Assembly: GCA_003999685.1 (NCBI GenBank)
Contig: CP021232.1
Coordinates: forward strand, 682,001-746,000
Direction: 5' to 3'
DNA: 64,000 nucleotides
Source: Taiwanofungus camphoratus
Taxonomy: Eukaryota > Basidiomycota > Agaricomycetes > Polyporales > Taiwanofungaceae
Shown piece after piece: positions 13,177 through 24,244 of the stretch; position 1 is the stretch's first letter; every line of letters begins with the position of its first letter. Made by a program: the position numbers and the translations under genes. The notes under the pieces are model-generated. The model saw only the letters and a list, made by a program, of their open reading frames with translations. It was not told the DNA's origin and ran no database searches.

Positions 13177-15959
13177 ATGTCTGAATCGACGCCCGACGCC
13201 CCGGACCATGCTCTCATCCATCCCGTCGCCCCCAGGCTGAAAAATGGAAGCAAAGCCCCGCACGTCGGGCCCCACATTGACGCCTACAAGTTTGTTAATT
13301 TTCTGTGTATTTTTTGTCACCGTCCAAAGCTCTGAGCGACCCTGGTGTAGGGCGCTTCACTCCCAGACTTTGGGTCATGAGAGTGACAAGTGGTGGGCCA
13401 AGGTGATTACTCAATTTCTGTCGTGATGCTGCCCCGAGTCGTGATTGATGGACGTGAGAAGATGGCAAGGGAGACTCTCCATTGGGACCGTCCTTTCCAC
13501 ACTGTCCGCGCAGGCGGCTTCGAAACCGGAGATATCGTCTGGTTTCCAGAGGGTGGTCTGAATGCTTCCTACAACTGTGTAGATCGGTGGGCGTACAAAC
13601 ATCCTGACAAGGTAATTATGTGATCTTCTCTTCAAAACAAGCTTCTGACGTTAGCGCTTCGCTCCCACAGACCGCGATCATCTATGAAGCCGATGAGCCC
13701 GGCGAGGGCTGCGAGATTTCCTACTCACAGCTGCTGCGTGAAGTATGCGGTATCGCCAACGTCCTCAAGTCGTTGGGCGTGAAGAAGGGCGATACCGTAT
13801 CGGTGTACCTGCCCATGACTTGGCAGGCTGTCGCGGCCTTCCTCGCTTGCGCGCGTATCGGCGCAGTGCACTCGGTCGTCTTCGCCGGGTTCTCAGCAGA
13901 GTCGCTTCGCGATCGCGTGCAGGATTGCAAATCCCGCGTCCTGATCACGTCTGACGAAGGCAGGCGAGGTGGGAAGACCATCGCCACCAAAGCTATCGCA
14001 GACGCTGCTATCAGGGAGTGCCCGGACGTGGAGCACGTGCTCGTGCTCAGACGGACCGGCAGCGAAGTGCCCTGGACTCCGGGCAGGGACAAGTGGTGGC
14101 ATGAGGAGATTGCCAAAGTGCCTAGCTACTGCCCACCCGAAGTCATGTCATCAGAAGACCCGCTGTTTATTCTCTATGTAAGCATAAGAAGCACCTGTGA
14201 CTTGACTGAGTGCTGACAGACGGGTCTAGACCTCCGGTTCGACCGGACGACCAAAGGGAGTCGTTCACACCACTGCGGGTTACCTCCTGTGTGCGGCGTT
14301 GACAGTCAAGTACGTTTTCGACGTACATCCGGATGACAAGTTTGCCTGTATGGCAGACATTGGTTGGATCACTGGACACACGTGAGGACATTACCGAATG
14401 CTCTCTCTCTTTCCTACACTTACCGTTCTTGCACGTTCAGGTACATCATCTACGGCCCGCTCATGAATGGCGTCTCCACGATGGTCTTCGAGTCCACACC
14501 TGTCTACCCAAGCCCCTCACGCTATTGGCAGACTGTCGACAAGCACAAACTGACACAATTCTATTCCGCACCGACCGCGATCCGTCTGCTGCGCCGTCTT
14601 GGCGATCATCACGTCAAGGACCACGACCTCGGCAGCCTGCGCGTGCTTGGCAGCGTCGGTGAGCCCATCAACCCCGAGGCATGGCATTGGTACAACGATC
14701 ACGTCGGTCGCAGGCAGTGTGCGATTGTGGACACGTTCTGGTACGATGCACATATTCTCTCTCACAGCGAGCGTCGGTGCTTATCTTATATGATGAAGGC
14801 AAACTGAGACGGGCTCCATCGTTGTCACACCATTCCCGGGTGCGATTGAGACAAAGCCCGGTTCCGCGACTGTCCCCTTCTTCGGCATCGAGCCTGCGAT
14901 CTTGGACCCATTAACTGGCAAGGTGCGTTCTGGTTTCGTCCCTAGACTCAGGCACGTTGATGATCTCGTGTGATCGCAGGAGATCGAAGGTCCGAATGTC
15001 GAGGGTGTCCTCGTGCTCAAGACGCCATGGCCGTCCATTGCTCGCACGGTGTACCAGGATCACAAGAGGTGCGTCCTGCTCACGTTACCCTTACTCATTA
15101 CTTGACGCGTACTGACCCGTCACGTGCGCTTTGACAGATATCTCGAGACTTACATGAAGGTACGCGTCCGTTACACGTGCGGGGTATGTGCTGGATCAGC
15201 TCACTTGTTATCGACAGCCGTATCCTGGCGTCTTTTACACAGGCGATGGCGCGGCGCGTGATGAACACGGCTACATCTGGATCAAGGGTCGCGTTGACGG
15301 TAAGCTCTCACGTCCTGGAAGCGATTACATAGACTCATCATTTACGGGCTTTGCTCACGTAGATGTGATCAACGTATCAGGCCACCGTCTCTCCACGGCG
15401 GAAATTGAGTCCGCCCTGATCACACATGCCGGCGTTGCTGAGACCGCGGGTGCGTCCTGGAATGCGATTTGCAAATCGGTTCTCGATTTGATGACCCCTG
15501 TCTTACTCCTGCAGTTGTGGGTACAGCAGACGAGCTCACAGGTCAGGCCGTGTATGCTTTTGTCACCTTGAAGCCGTGAGTATCTCACTTTCCGGACAAG
15601 CATGCGCCCCCGCGCTTGTATACTCAATTGCGCTTCGCAGTGAATTTGCGTTCGACCCGAACGACGAAGCAGCGCTCGTCAAGGAGCTCACGCTCCAGGT
15701 CCGCAAGGTGATTGGGCCGTTTGCTGCGCCCAAGAAGGTTTACATCGTCCCTGATTTACCGAAGACGAGATCGGGCAAGGTGCGTCTTCGTGTTCTTGGT
15801 TATTCTCTTTCCTAATTACGAGCACTATGTTCGTTGTAGATCATGCGCCGTATCATGCGGAAAATCGTTGCGGGCGAGGGTGATCAGCTCGGCGACCTCA
15901 GTACGCTCGCCGAGCCCGGTGTTGTGGACGTGATAAAGAAGAAAGTGACAGCAGCTTGA
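13177..15959 (+). CDS. facA: Acetyl-CoA synthetase (AMP-forming)
   Basis: Converts acetate, ATP and CoA to acetyl-CoA, AMP and PPi; needed for growth on acetate and for the cytosolic acetyl-CoA supply. Fourteen exons read in phase, starting [16 protein letters not shown]. Landmarks in order: [58 protein letters not shown], the ATP loop [75 protein letters not shown], and the C-terminal [12 protein letters not shown] with the Lys that is acetylated in this family. The last exon ends VIKKKVTAA. No breaks. The symbol follows the Aspergillus name. Regulation by acetate and glucose is expected from the family and fits the GCGGGG boxes upstream, though these are distant. Confidence 0.96.
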
Positions 15960-17289
15960 TCTTGAAGACCATTCAGATACGTTACGCAGAGGTGCTTGAT
16001 CTTAGAGGTATGCGATATCTATATCTTGTATTTTATTATTTGAGGTTTTGATACCGGAAGAATGTAAAACTGTACTCATAATCTTATATTACTTTTGCCC
16101 GTGCAACATGCATTGTCCACCGTGGCGTTGTGGTGACTTGAATCGAGCGTAGACGACGGGATGTTGGGGAGCTAGCAGGCGGAGTCAGCTATACCATGCT
16201 CTGTAAAAAAGCGTAGTCAACATTTGTGCAGACCTTGCAGGGCAGTCATGCATTAGTCGCACAAGCTGACTACGGGTTGACTGATGTGCGACTGTCCTGT
16301 GACTGACTGCTTCATATTCAGCCACCGAAAGGCAAGAAATTCGACTAGTTAGTCAAGTTATGCAGTTTTGGTACCAGAAAGGCAACTAAGGCCGACTTTC
16401 ATTTTTAACAGAGTGTCATGGATGATAATGATAAATGCCTGGCTAACAGTACTCCATTACTGGTATTCATCCAGTGAATCTGGGTTATAAACCACGACTG
16501 CAGCGTATGATCGTCTAGGTATCTCTCTCTCAATCGTCTCCCAATCATCTCCAACAACTTCTGGCTTCATCTCATCCTCCAGAGCAATCATTCTGAACTA
16601 TTTCCACCACTTCGAATCCGTTTATACAGTTGACTGCAAGAAAAGGGTGAGTGCCCAAGTCTCCATCTCCGAAGCTTCTCCTTGCTCGCCTTTTCTCCTG
16701 GCTGGCCTTGCGATAACGCAAGGGGATATTTCAGATCTTGATGGAAAGACCGGTCTTTCTTGTTCATCAGGATCCTCCCGCTCTCGTCTCACGTCCTCGT
16801 ATCTTCCGAGATCACCGTCACCGTCAATCCCAGGCCCGCATATGAACGCGCTGCTCTTCCATACGTGCCCATCGTTGCGACCGGCATTGCGTCGGCTGTC
16901 CCTACAGTGCCTGCGCTGATATGTCCGCCAATTGCAGCCCGGGGCTTTCCCGTCCTGATAGCTCTGAAAATCATTTCTAGTTAGTAGATAAAGAGGGGCT
17001 ATTGACGGAACTTCTATACTCTGACGTTGTACTGACCGTCCAACATCGGACGGATTGCTCCAGCCCTTCTTGTGTTTCCCATGGCGCTAGTTCGTTTTTT
17101 TGGAGGAGGGGAGCCGTTTGCCATGGCAGGTGTTGGTAGTTTACTTTATATGACCACGTCGCTAGATTGAGTGAGGCTACCTTCAATCTGTCTAGTCACC
17201 AACTCCCTGAGTCAGACGGTTCCGTCACACACCAGTATCCGGATCGGGATCTAACTCCTTGACTTGGGACGGCAGCTCGCTATTTCTCA
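15960..17289. other. Intergenic region, no gene recognised
   Basis: Downstream of acetyl-CoA synthetase. It includes the ACS 3' UTR, an inverted repeat at 16255-16293, and a CT-rich promoter-like stretch with short plus-strand open frames at 16647-16984 (for example ALPYVPIVATGIASAVPTV) that I cannot assign. Confidence 0.45.
16255..16293. repeat. 9-bp inverted repeat
   Basis: Arms agtcgcaca (16255-16263) and tgtgcgact (16285-16293) pair perfectly around a 21-nt loop. The loop contains direct repeats of ttgactg/ctgacta type. It could be a protein-binding site or an RNA hairpin; no element ends were found. Confidence 0.45.
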
Positions 17290-19953
17290 GGTGTGTCTTC
17301 CGATACGAGTAACCACGAGATGCGTTGTTGCGTTGTAACAGCCTAGGTCTGCAGTTTCTATAAGAGAAACTACGGGCAACATCCAGCGACCCGATACTAT
17401 TGCGTGAGCCTTATCTGTGAGGGTGGTTTCCCACAGAGCAACATCTGACTTGGAGAGGCTGAACTCGGGGACGTTTCCGAATAGCTCAATCATTCATGTC
17501 ATTGAGAATTCTCCACTCTGTGACTCGGATCGGGTCCGAAGCTAAGTGCATATGTCAGCGGACAACAGCTTCTGAATAGCATGTTAACGCACCAGGCTCG
17601 TTATTATCGATACAGCACCATGGACCATTGTTCTCCCTTCATTTTCTTCGCTCATCCTCCAGCGTACGCATGTTAAACAATCCGCGCTTACCGTGGAAGT
17701 GAGGGCGAAGCAGAGCCTGGACCTGTTTTGCCCTTTAAAACTGAGGGAATTGAGGCCACTAAGTGGACCAAGCCTAATCCCTATGATTTGTGGAATAATG
17801 GGTTGACTACAGGGTCGAAGCGAGTGGCATCGTTCCACATATTCATGAAAGTGCGGCGTGATGAAACGGGAGCCTCGACCATACAGATATCTGACGCCTT
17901 ACTAGTGAGTCTGAAAGGAAGAGTTACAGAAAAAGGAATGCCCACATAAGCTAAGGCGATCATGTTTTCGAACTCCATAAGCCATAGGTCAAGTCTGACT
18001 TTGCATCTCCGCACGCGAAGACTGATGTCCAAGAGTGGAGTCGGAGAATACCCTCTATATCAGTGATCATGCTACCTGGCACTATACCCTTCGGGAAGTC
18101 GGACAACCAGTGGGCGGGGAAGCCGACACAATGGAGATGCGCGAGCAATCCGAAGAAGGCTACAAGATTGTTAGGTGGTCGGATTTTGTATGGCGGCTTC
18201 TTCGATCTTCCTGGAAGGGTGGTATCCAGGAAAACTCGAGGGAGCCAGGCAGTAAGCTCTCCTAGAGAGGCTAGTTTCGCAAACAGAGAGGGAGCTTTTG
18301 AGCGCCCAGTATCAAAACTTCCATACCAGGCGTACGTGTGGAAGAATTCATTATCATTGAAGCGGGCAGTTGCACGCGACTGCAGCGTCAGGTTCAGATT
18401 GCAAATCGACATACATGGCCATGTTCATCACACCATGCGAGTCGAGGTTGTTGGTGTCTACCTTTGGGTGTACACTTTTTGAGGGCTCTGCATCTGTCTT
18501 AATCTGACGGAAAACATCATCCAAGCCAGGATGACGTGTGCAAAACTCAGGGGGTGGTAAGAAAACCTCCCATCTTCCTATACCACTTTTGTTCAAGGAT
18601 GCGTCCCGTCTTCGCCCGATCGTTGATAAAACTCTTGTACGTTATGTCCACGATAGCGTCACGGTTCTCTTCGAGGAGCTGCCTAGCCTACACAGGAGAC
18701 GTGCCCGGAGGGATGAAAAGGCAGTGGCCAAGAAGCTGTCAGGCATTGCTTTTAGCATATTCGAAAGCACAGTTCGCTGTCCCTTCTGCTTCTGGTCAAG
18801 CATGCCTCCAAGGCTTGACCTTCCGTGGAGAACATTGGGTTCATGTGGTCACCAGGAGAAACAGACTCGTGCACCTGGAACAATCGCTTTGTGGTCTTAC
18901 GAATGGAATCAACCCAAGAGGAGAGGATAAATAAAAGGGCCGGAATAGAAGATGACACTACGTGAAGCCATGATGGTAGTCGAACAGGATGTTAAGACGG
19001 CCTCGCAGATCTTCTATCACCTCCCGGAGTCTACCGAAGCATCAATTAGCATACAAAATGGCCAAGATTGCCAAACAGACCGGTCAAAACAGTAAGGGGG
19101 CGTCACGACGCCAGCAAATGTGAATGAGGGAGGTTAGGAGTACCATTTGCACATTGGCGTCTTTCTTGTCCATGAGCTAGTTCAGGAGCATGAAAACACA
19201 AAGATCACGCGCAAGCATTGCAGGATGGATACCAAGCAGAGCCATGTGGACGTGCAATTGGACTGCTTAGACTTGCCGAGTGATTGAAAGGCAGACGTAA
19301 GCCTATGAGAGACCCATGGCTGTGCCTAGCTATACAACAGAGCATCAAGGAGCTTGTACCATCGCTTGCACCTCCAAATAGGAATGCAGGATTACAGAGA
19401 CGCGTATTCGGCAGGTCATCATGCTTCAAAGGATAACAATCACGCGGACCGAGTGGTATCCCAGCATTGGATCCCTACACAAACTTCAGCATAGTCGCAT
19501 GAAAGGGTTATATATAGAACCACACAAAGGTTTCACGGACACTGGCAGCGTGGATAGCTTCCTGAAAGCATTTCGAGTCCCTTTACGATGGTCATCAAGT
19601 TCATCCCAGCCGCCCAACCCGAACCAGCTCAGGCGCAGACGTGGCTCGTGCTCTCCGAGGGTAGTTTCAATGATGCCCCTTCCAGCTTCTTGACTTTATT
19701 TTGCATGCCTAACCAGTAAATCTTGGGAGAAAGCACCGCCCCGACAGTCGTTGCTCGATGCTTTTGCAAGACGAGTGCAGGACCACGCGATCAAGTTTGG
19801 CTGGGCACTTGAGTGTGATTGGAGAAGGTTCCAGCTTCTGAGCACTGCTTCCACGCATCCAGAGTAATCCGCAAGTTCATACAGAGCAGCGCTCAGATTA
19901 GACGAGTAGACACAATTGTTCTGGTCTATTTCTTCGACCTTTGTTTGGCGCAT
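17290..19953 (-). pseudogene. TPR-DUF4470 protein, decayed
   Basis: Fragments on the minus strand follow the order of a basidiomycete TPR plus DUF4470 protein. At 19953-19696, VYSSNLSAALYELADYSGCVEAVLRSW is TPR-like. At 19430-19205, LCNPAFLFGGASDG and HVHMALLGIHPAMLARDLCV are DUF4470-like. Near 18960-18750 lies LLFILSSWVDSIRKTT; at 18596-17960, the C-terminal region with PPNNLVAFFGLLAHLHCVGF and HWLSDF; at 18032-17781, LMEFENMIALAYVGIPFSVT. The last recognisable piece near 17480-17290 is weaker. Frames change several times and in-frame stops occur (one in LN*LMDKK near 19175), so no intact protein can be made. Most pieces remain clearly recognisable, so the decay looks recent. The role of the family is unknown. 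Confidence 0.75.
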
Positions 19954-20257
19954 AAGTCGCTAAGGAAATAGGCGACTAGTTCTCACATCTGCATACAGCT
20001 CTGTGTGAGCAATACAGTAACTCACTTCAGTGAATGGGAGAAGCACGCAACGGCGAGCGGCAAGCCCTCTCGTACTTATTCCGCTATCCTACCCGTCTTG
20101 AAGTGGGCATTTTCTCTGTCCTTGAGACCTGTTGGGCTCTTAAGCATGTTACAGAGACTATTTATGACTTAGAGAAGTGTGTACTCTTGCATGAAGTAGG
20201 AAAAAAAGGGAGGTCGCGTATGGTGACTGTCAAAAAGTACGTACTCGGATTCGCGGA

Positions 20258-20281
20258 AACGCGTCCACGTGGATACGCGTT
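20258..20281. promoter_or_regulatory. Composite ACGCGT / CACGTG near-palindrome
   Basis: aacgcgtc-cacgtg-gatacgcgtt: an E-box core flanked on each side by an ACGCGT (MCB-type) hexamer, symmetric apart from a 2-nt offset. MCB sites bind Swi6/Mbp1-type factors and CACGTG binds bHLH factors. Any function here is inferred. Confidence 0.35.
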
Positions 20282-20829
20282 GTTTGGATGTTGTTTGGCT
20301 CCTACCGCGATCGACGGTCTCAAGTCGTACTAGTAATTATAGAGTTCCGGTGAGCCAAGTCTTTCAATTGCCTGAATGTCAAGACAGTGACTCATAATCG
20401 CACTTGAATTTGTTCTCGGATGCTTGCATAGAGTAAAGTGCACGAGAAAGAGAGCCAGGAACTGATACTCGATTGATTGTCATTCGTTGCCGCCCCAGAA
20501 ACTATCCCCCCCGAGAAACAATCGCTCTTGCCCACCGCGCTCGTCAATATATATTTCCATGTTCTTATTCTCGGAGTGAGTCCTGTTTTTAATTCACCGT
20601 TTATGCGATATGAACATATTCAATGCATAGATATTAGAATGCTTGAAGATTTCCCAACGGGCGCATAGTTTCAGGTTACTGCCGTGAACTAGCATGGACA
20701 GTACAGCCTCAACTGGCAGCTTGCCCTGCTATTGCGTGATAAGTATGTCATATAACAATCTATTCATCGGGATGCTTCGAATTTTGACCTGCTAATCCAA
20801 AGAAATTGTTCATGTCAACACCCACGGGT

Positions 20830-20836
20830 TATATAA
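20830..20836 (+). promoter_or_regulatory. TATA box of the FAD oxidoreductase gene
   Basis: TATATAA lies about 235 bp before the ATG at 21069. Confidence 0.4.
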
Positions 20837-21068
20837 TGAGATAAAGCACTCGCTCTGCTGCGATGGCTTTTGTGCTCAAACGTTCGCTTCATTGTGTTTG
20901 CACCGACCGTTGTCCCGAATTTGGGCAGAGTAGGGTCGACCGGTGTTGCCGGGCCGTTATCGCCGCCTGCTGATCGACGTCATCCTAGAGCCAGGCCTGG
21001 AGAGGATCGCCATCCGTTCATTTTATTCCAACTCGCCAGGACATTTCAAGGATTGTGTTGGAACAGGC

Positions 21069-22379
21069 ATGCCCTCAGACACCATGAAGCGCGAAATTGT
21101 CATCATCGGTGGAGGTATTATAGGTTGTACGACAGCGTTCTACCTGTGTTCCCACCCCGCATTTGTCGCATCGGCAACAAAAGTCACTTTGATCGAGGCA
21201 TCTGTCGAGGGTGTCGCACAAGGGGCTTCCGGAAAAGCAGGCGGACTGGTCGCAAAGTGGGCCTATCCTAAAGAGCTGGTGGACGTCTCTTTCTCGGAGT
21301 ATGTCCGCTTAGCGAGGGAGCACAACGGGGCCCAGCGATGGGGTTGGAGATTCGTAGGCTGTGGAAGGGCAGAGGGGAGCCCATCAAGGAAAAAACCGGT
21401 ACAGGAGTTGGCGCCGGCGGAGAACGTAAAAGCTTAGAGAAGACACAAGGATTGGACACTGATTGGAACCAGAAGAAGAGAGCCGAGACTGGCCTTCCGG
21501 ATGACCTGACATGGGTCCAAGCAGAGCTCGCAGATGCGTATTCACCGATGGCCCCGGTGAACGCCACAGCTCAAGTCCACCCATACTTGTTCACCACCAG
21601 CATGCTCGAGCTTGCGAAGGAGAAGGGCCTCGAATACATTTCCGGAAAAGCCACCGCGATAAATATCGACAAATCCGCGGGTAGCGTCAGCGGGGTTACT
21701 TACACGTCGCGTAGCGAAAATCACACCATTCCAGCGACCCACGTCGTCCTCGCTGCAGGGGCGTGGTCTCCCAGGATCCTTCCCTCCCTCCCAATCGCGG
21801 GCACACGGGCGCATAGTATCACCATCCACCCGCAGCCTTCCGTCACGATCTCACCGTATGTCCTCTTCACCGAAATTTTGTTCTCGTCAACGTCGCGGCT
21901 CGGGACACCACAGCGGGTCAGCCCAGAAATATACGCCAGGCCGGACAACGAGGTCTATTGCTGCGGGCCCGGGGACAGTTCCCCTGTGCCAGACACGGTA
22001 GACGACGTGCAGGTAGACCAAAGCGCGTGCGAGAGCATTCGCGAACACGTCGCCAGCATCTCGAAGGAGCTGAGAGAAGGTACAGTAGACAAACGCCAGG
22101 CATGCTTCTTGCCAGTCGTCAGCTCTGGCGGGGGCCCCATCGTGGGCGAAGCGGCTGCTCTTGCGAAGGGCCTGATCATCGCCACAGGACACACATGTTG
22201 GGTATGCATCCGTAAAATTGCCCGCTTGCTGAAACCGTGCCGATGATGGTGATTTCTTTTTCTGCACGCAGGGAATCTGTAATGCACCAGGTACTGCGAA
22301 AGCAATCACAGAGCTGATTATGGACGGAAAGATCAGTTGCGCAGACTTGCGGAAGCTGCAGCCCGACCGCTTTATCTGA
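21069..22379 (+). CDS. FAD-dependent oxidoreductase (Tda3-like), frame broken
   Basis: D-amino-acid-oxidase-fold flavoprotein, similar in layout to fungal Tda3-type FAD oxidoreductases. ATG 21069 gives MPSDTMKREIVIIGGGIIGC (the Rossmann GxGxxG as GGGIIG), then TKVTLIEAS and QGASGKAGGLVAKWAYP, ending at RWGWRFVGCG. The rest lies in another frame of the same strand: GLPDDLTWVQAEL, ATAQVHPYLFTTSMLELAKE, THVVLAAGAWSPRILPSLPI, VSPEIYARPDNEVYCCGPGD, DKRQACFLPVVSSGGGPIVG and IATGHTCW. A spliced end follows: GICNAPGTAKAITELIMDGK to stop 22379. The frame switch falls between about 21338 and 21437, and no intron of normal size explains it. It is either a real one-base indel or a sequencing error. Confidence 0.78.
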
Positions 22380-23105
22380 GAGGGATAGGTGTCCCTTTCG
22401 TGGGCACAATTCAGTGTGTCGAATTGATTGACTCCCGCTTGTATCTTTTTACTTCCCTCAGTTATCCTGAGACACACGTTTGCACCTGCACGTAATGGAG
22501 CAAATTTTTATCAGTACTGTTTCAGCTTGCACTGACAATTCGCCCTGGCGCAACCGCGCAGCGATACGACATGACTACATTCCACTAGATTTTCCTACAA
22601 CAGAATGCCGAACAGTGTCAAAATACTACCCTGTTCCTGTTACTTACATGTCACTCTTCCAGCTCCTGTCAACTTCGACGGCTCCGTCAAGATTTCAGAA
22701 GAAGTTTTGTTTATGATCTATGGGCGTCCGTCACCGATTGTAAATGAGATTTGCATCTACCCAATTCGAGTTTGGACGTTGCTAATCGATACTATGACAC
22801 ATTGTTGGCATACCAACGACTACTAGTTGCGCAGTGATGAAGTAAGTGAAACAACCCAGGGCTTAGGCGGACAGGAATTGCAGTACTAGTACGGAAAGGC
22901 AGCGTACGGGTATGGGGCTAGCGAGTGGGTATATAGCTATTCAGGCGTGTCGTCAGACTACAGTGGGCTACAATAGATCAGGCGCAGTAAGTAATGTGTA
23001 TGTATGAGAGATGATGAGAGATCCAGATGTACAGTATTCTCGTAAGGCCGCGTCGCGCTAACGTGTCCGTTACGTCGTCATTGCGTGTTATCGATGGCCG
23101 CTACG
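22380..23105. other. Intergenic region, nothing recognised
   Basis: Lies between the convergent 3' ends of the FAD oxidoreductase and the first Clp1-like gene. AT content rises here; only short unassignable open frames are present. Confidence 0.5.
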
Positions 23106-24244
23106 CTACGCGCCGCGCGCGAGGGCGGCAGCGGCAGCGGTGCGGCGGCGCTCCCGGATGCGCCTCGCCTCCGCGGTGACGTTCCACGCGGTGCGCACCA
23201 GGTCCACGATGGCCGCGTCGGTCGGCGCGAGCGCGAGCACGTTGCGCCAGAGCCCCTGGTTGAACGCGGCGTGCCGCTGCATCTCGAGGTCCGTGCAGTG
23301 GCGCGCCATCGCCTCCGCCATCGCCGCCGCCGCGGGGAACTCGCCGATGACGGGCGCGGGCAGGAGGTACGTCGCGAGCGTGCCGGTGCTCGTGCGCGCG
23401 GGGGAGACCGGGCTCCCGCTGCGCCGCCGGCTGTACCCCGCGCGGCCGCGGTGGAAGGGGCTGTCCGCGCTCAGGTGGAGGCCGAGGCCGTAGAGCAGCA
23501 GGAGCGGGATCGAGGGGGCGTGCGGGGCGTGCAGGGAGATCGTGGGCAGCGTGACCACCTGCGCGCGCGTCGATTCGTCCCAGTAGGGAACGGGCATCGT
23601 CGAGCCGGGGACGGACAGCTCTGCGGAGAGTTGTCCTATGTCGTTCGTGAAGTTTCGGGCGAACAGCTCGGAATTAATGGGGACTGCGAGAGGGGGGCGG
23701 GGCGAGGGAGGGGCGGAGGAGATGGGGCTGTTGGGCGGCGTGACGAGAAGGTGGCTTTCGAGGACCACGAGAACGTGCGTAGGCATGTGCGCGTCACGGA
23801 GGACTTGCATGTTAATCAGCGGGGGACTAGATCCATCCAATTGCAACGGGACAATCGCCTTCGCGACGTTGAACTGTTGACATAGCACCCTGGTTTTCGA
23901 GATCGATAACACGGTCAGAAGGACAATCAGACTTTAGAGTTCTTGCACCGAGAAGCACTCTGAGCGGCAGAAATGACGCACTCGTAAGGATCGTCGAATG
24001 GTTGTTTGAGCAATGTGGGGTAGACAGCAGTCGAAGAGACGGTGGTGTTCTCTGGTTCCGTGCTTAATGAATGGACCGGTTTTGTGGGGGCCGGACAGGG
24101 TGGTGGCCTGAGCGGGCGTGGGGTGTACTTTGGCGACTTGGGTCGCGGGAAAGGGTGCATAGGCCACCACTGCGTCGACGAATTTATCTGAACATCAGAC
24201 GCCCTTCTGCACGTGCGAAACGTCTCGGTGAACTGTGCGAACAT
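23106..24244 (-). CDS. Clp1-like protein, copy A (divergent)
   Basis: Clp1 (clampless1) of Coprinopsis and Ustilago controls clamp formation and dikaryon growth downstream of mating type. Exon 1 is 24244-23949, the intron 23890-23948 (phase 2) and exon 2 23889-23106, giving 359 residues. The pre-intron segment DPYECVISAAQSASRVL matches the position of YIRDALAVTGPDLV in copy B and YVRKALVVWGSRML in copy C. The C-terminal FNQGLWRNVLALAPTDAAIV matches GLWRNVVALGIHDEGLW of copy B. Copy A lacks the PVHxxVLAAHCAxLP block of B and C and has a Pro/Ser-rich stretch there instead. Its second exon is very GC-rich. The start could also be a later Met near 24160. Confidence 0.72.

Larger units (their letters stand above)
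19954..21068. other. Intergenic region upstream of the FAD oxidoreductase
   Basis: Contains an MluI/E-box composite site at 20258-20281 and a TATA box at 20830. The plus-strand open frames at 20034-20333 and 20477-20668 carry no recognised domain and are not called. Confidence 0.45.

Noticed and set aside
23085-23885. Long plus-strand open frame opposite Clp1-like copy A
   Set aside because: A shadow of the GC-rich minus-strand gene; it is Arg/Gly/Ala-rich with no family features.
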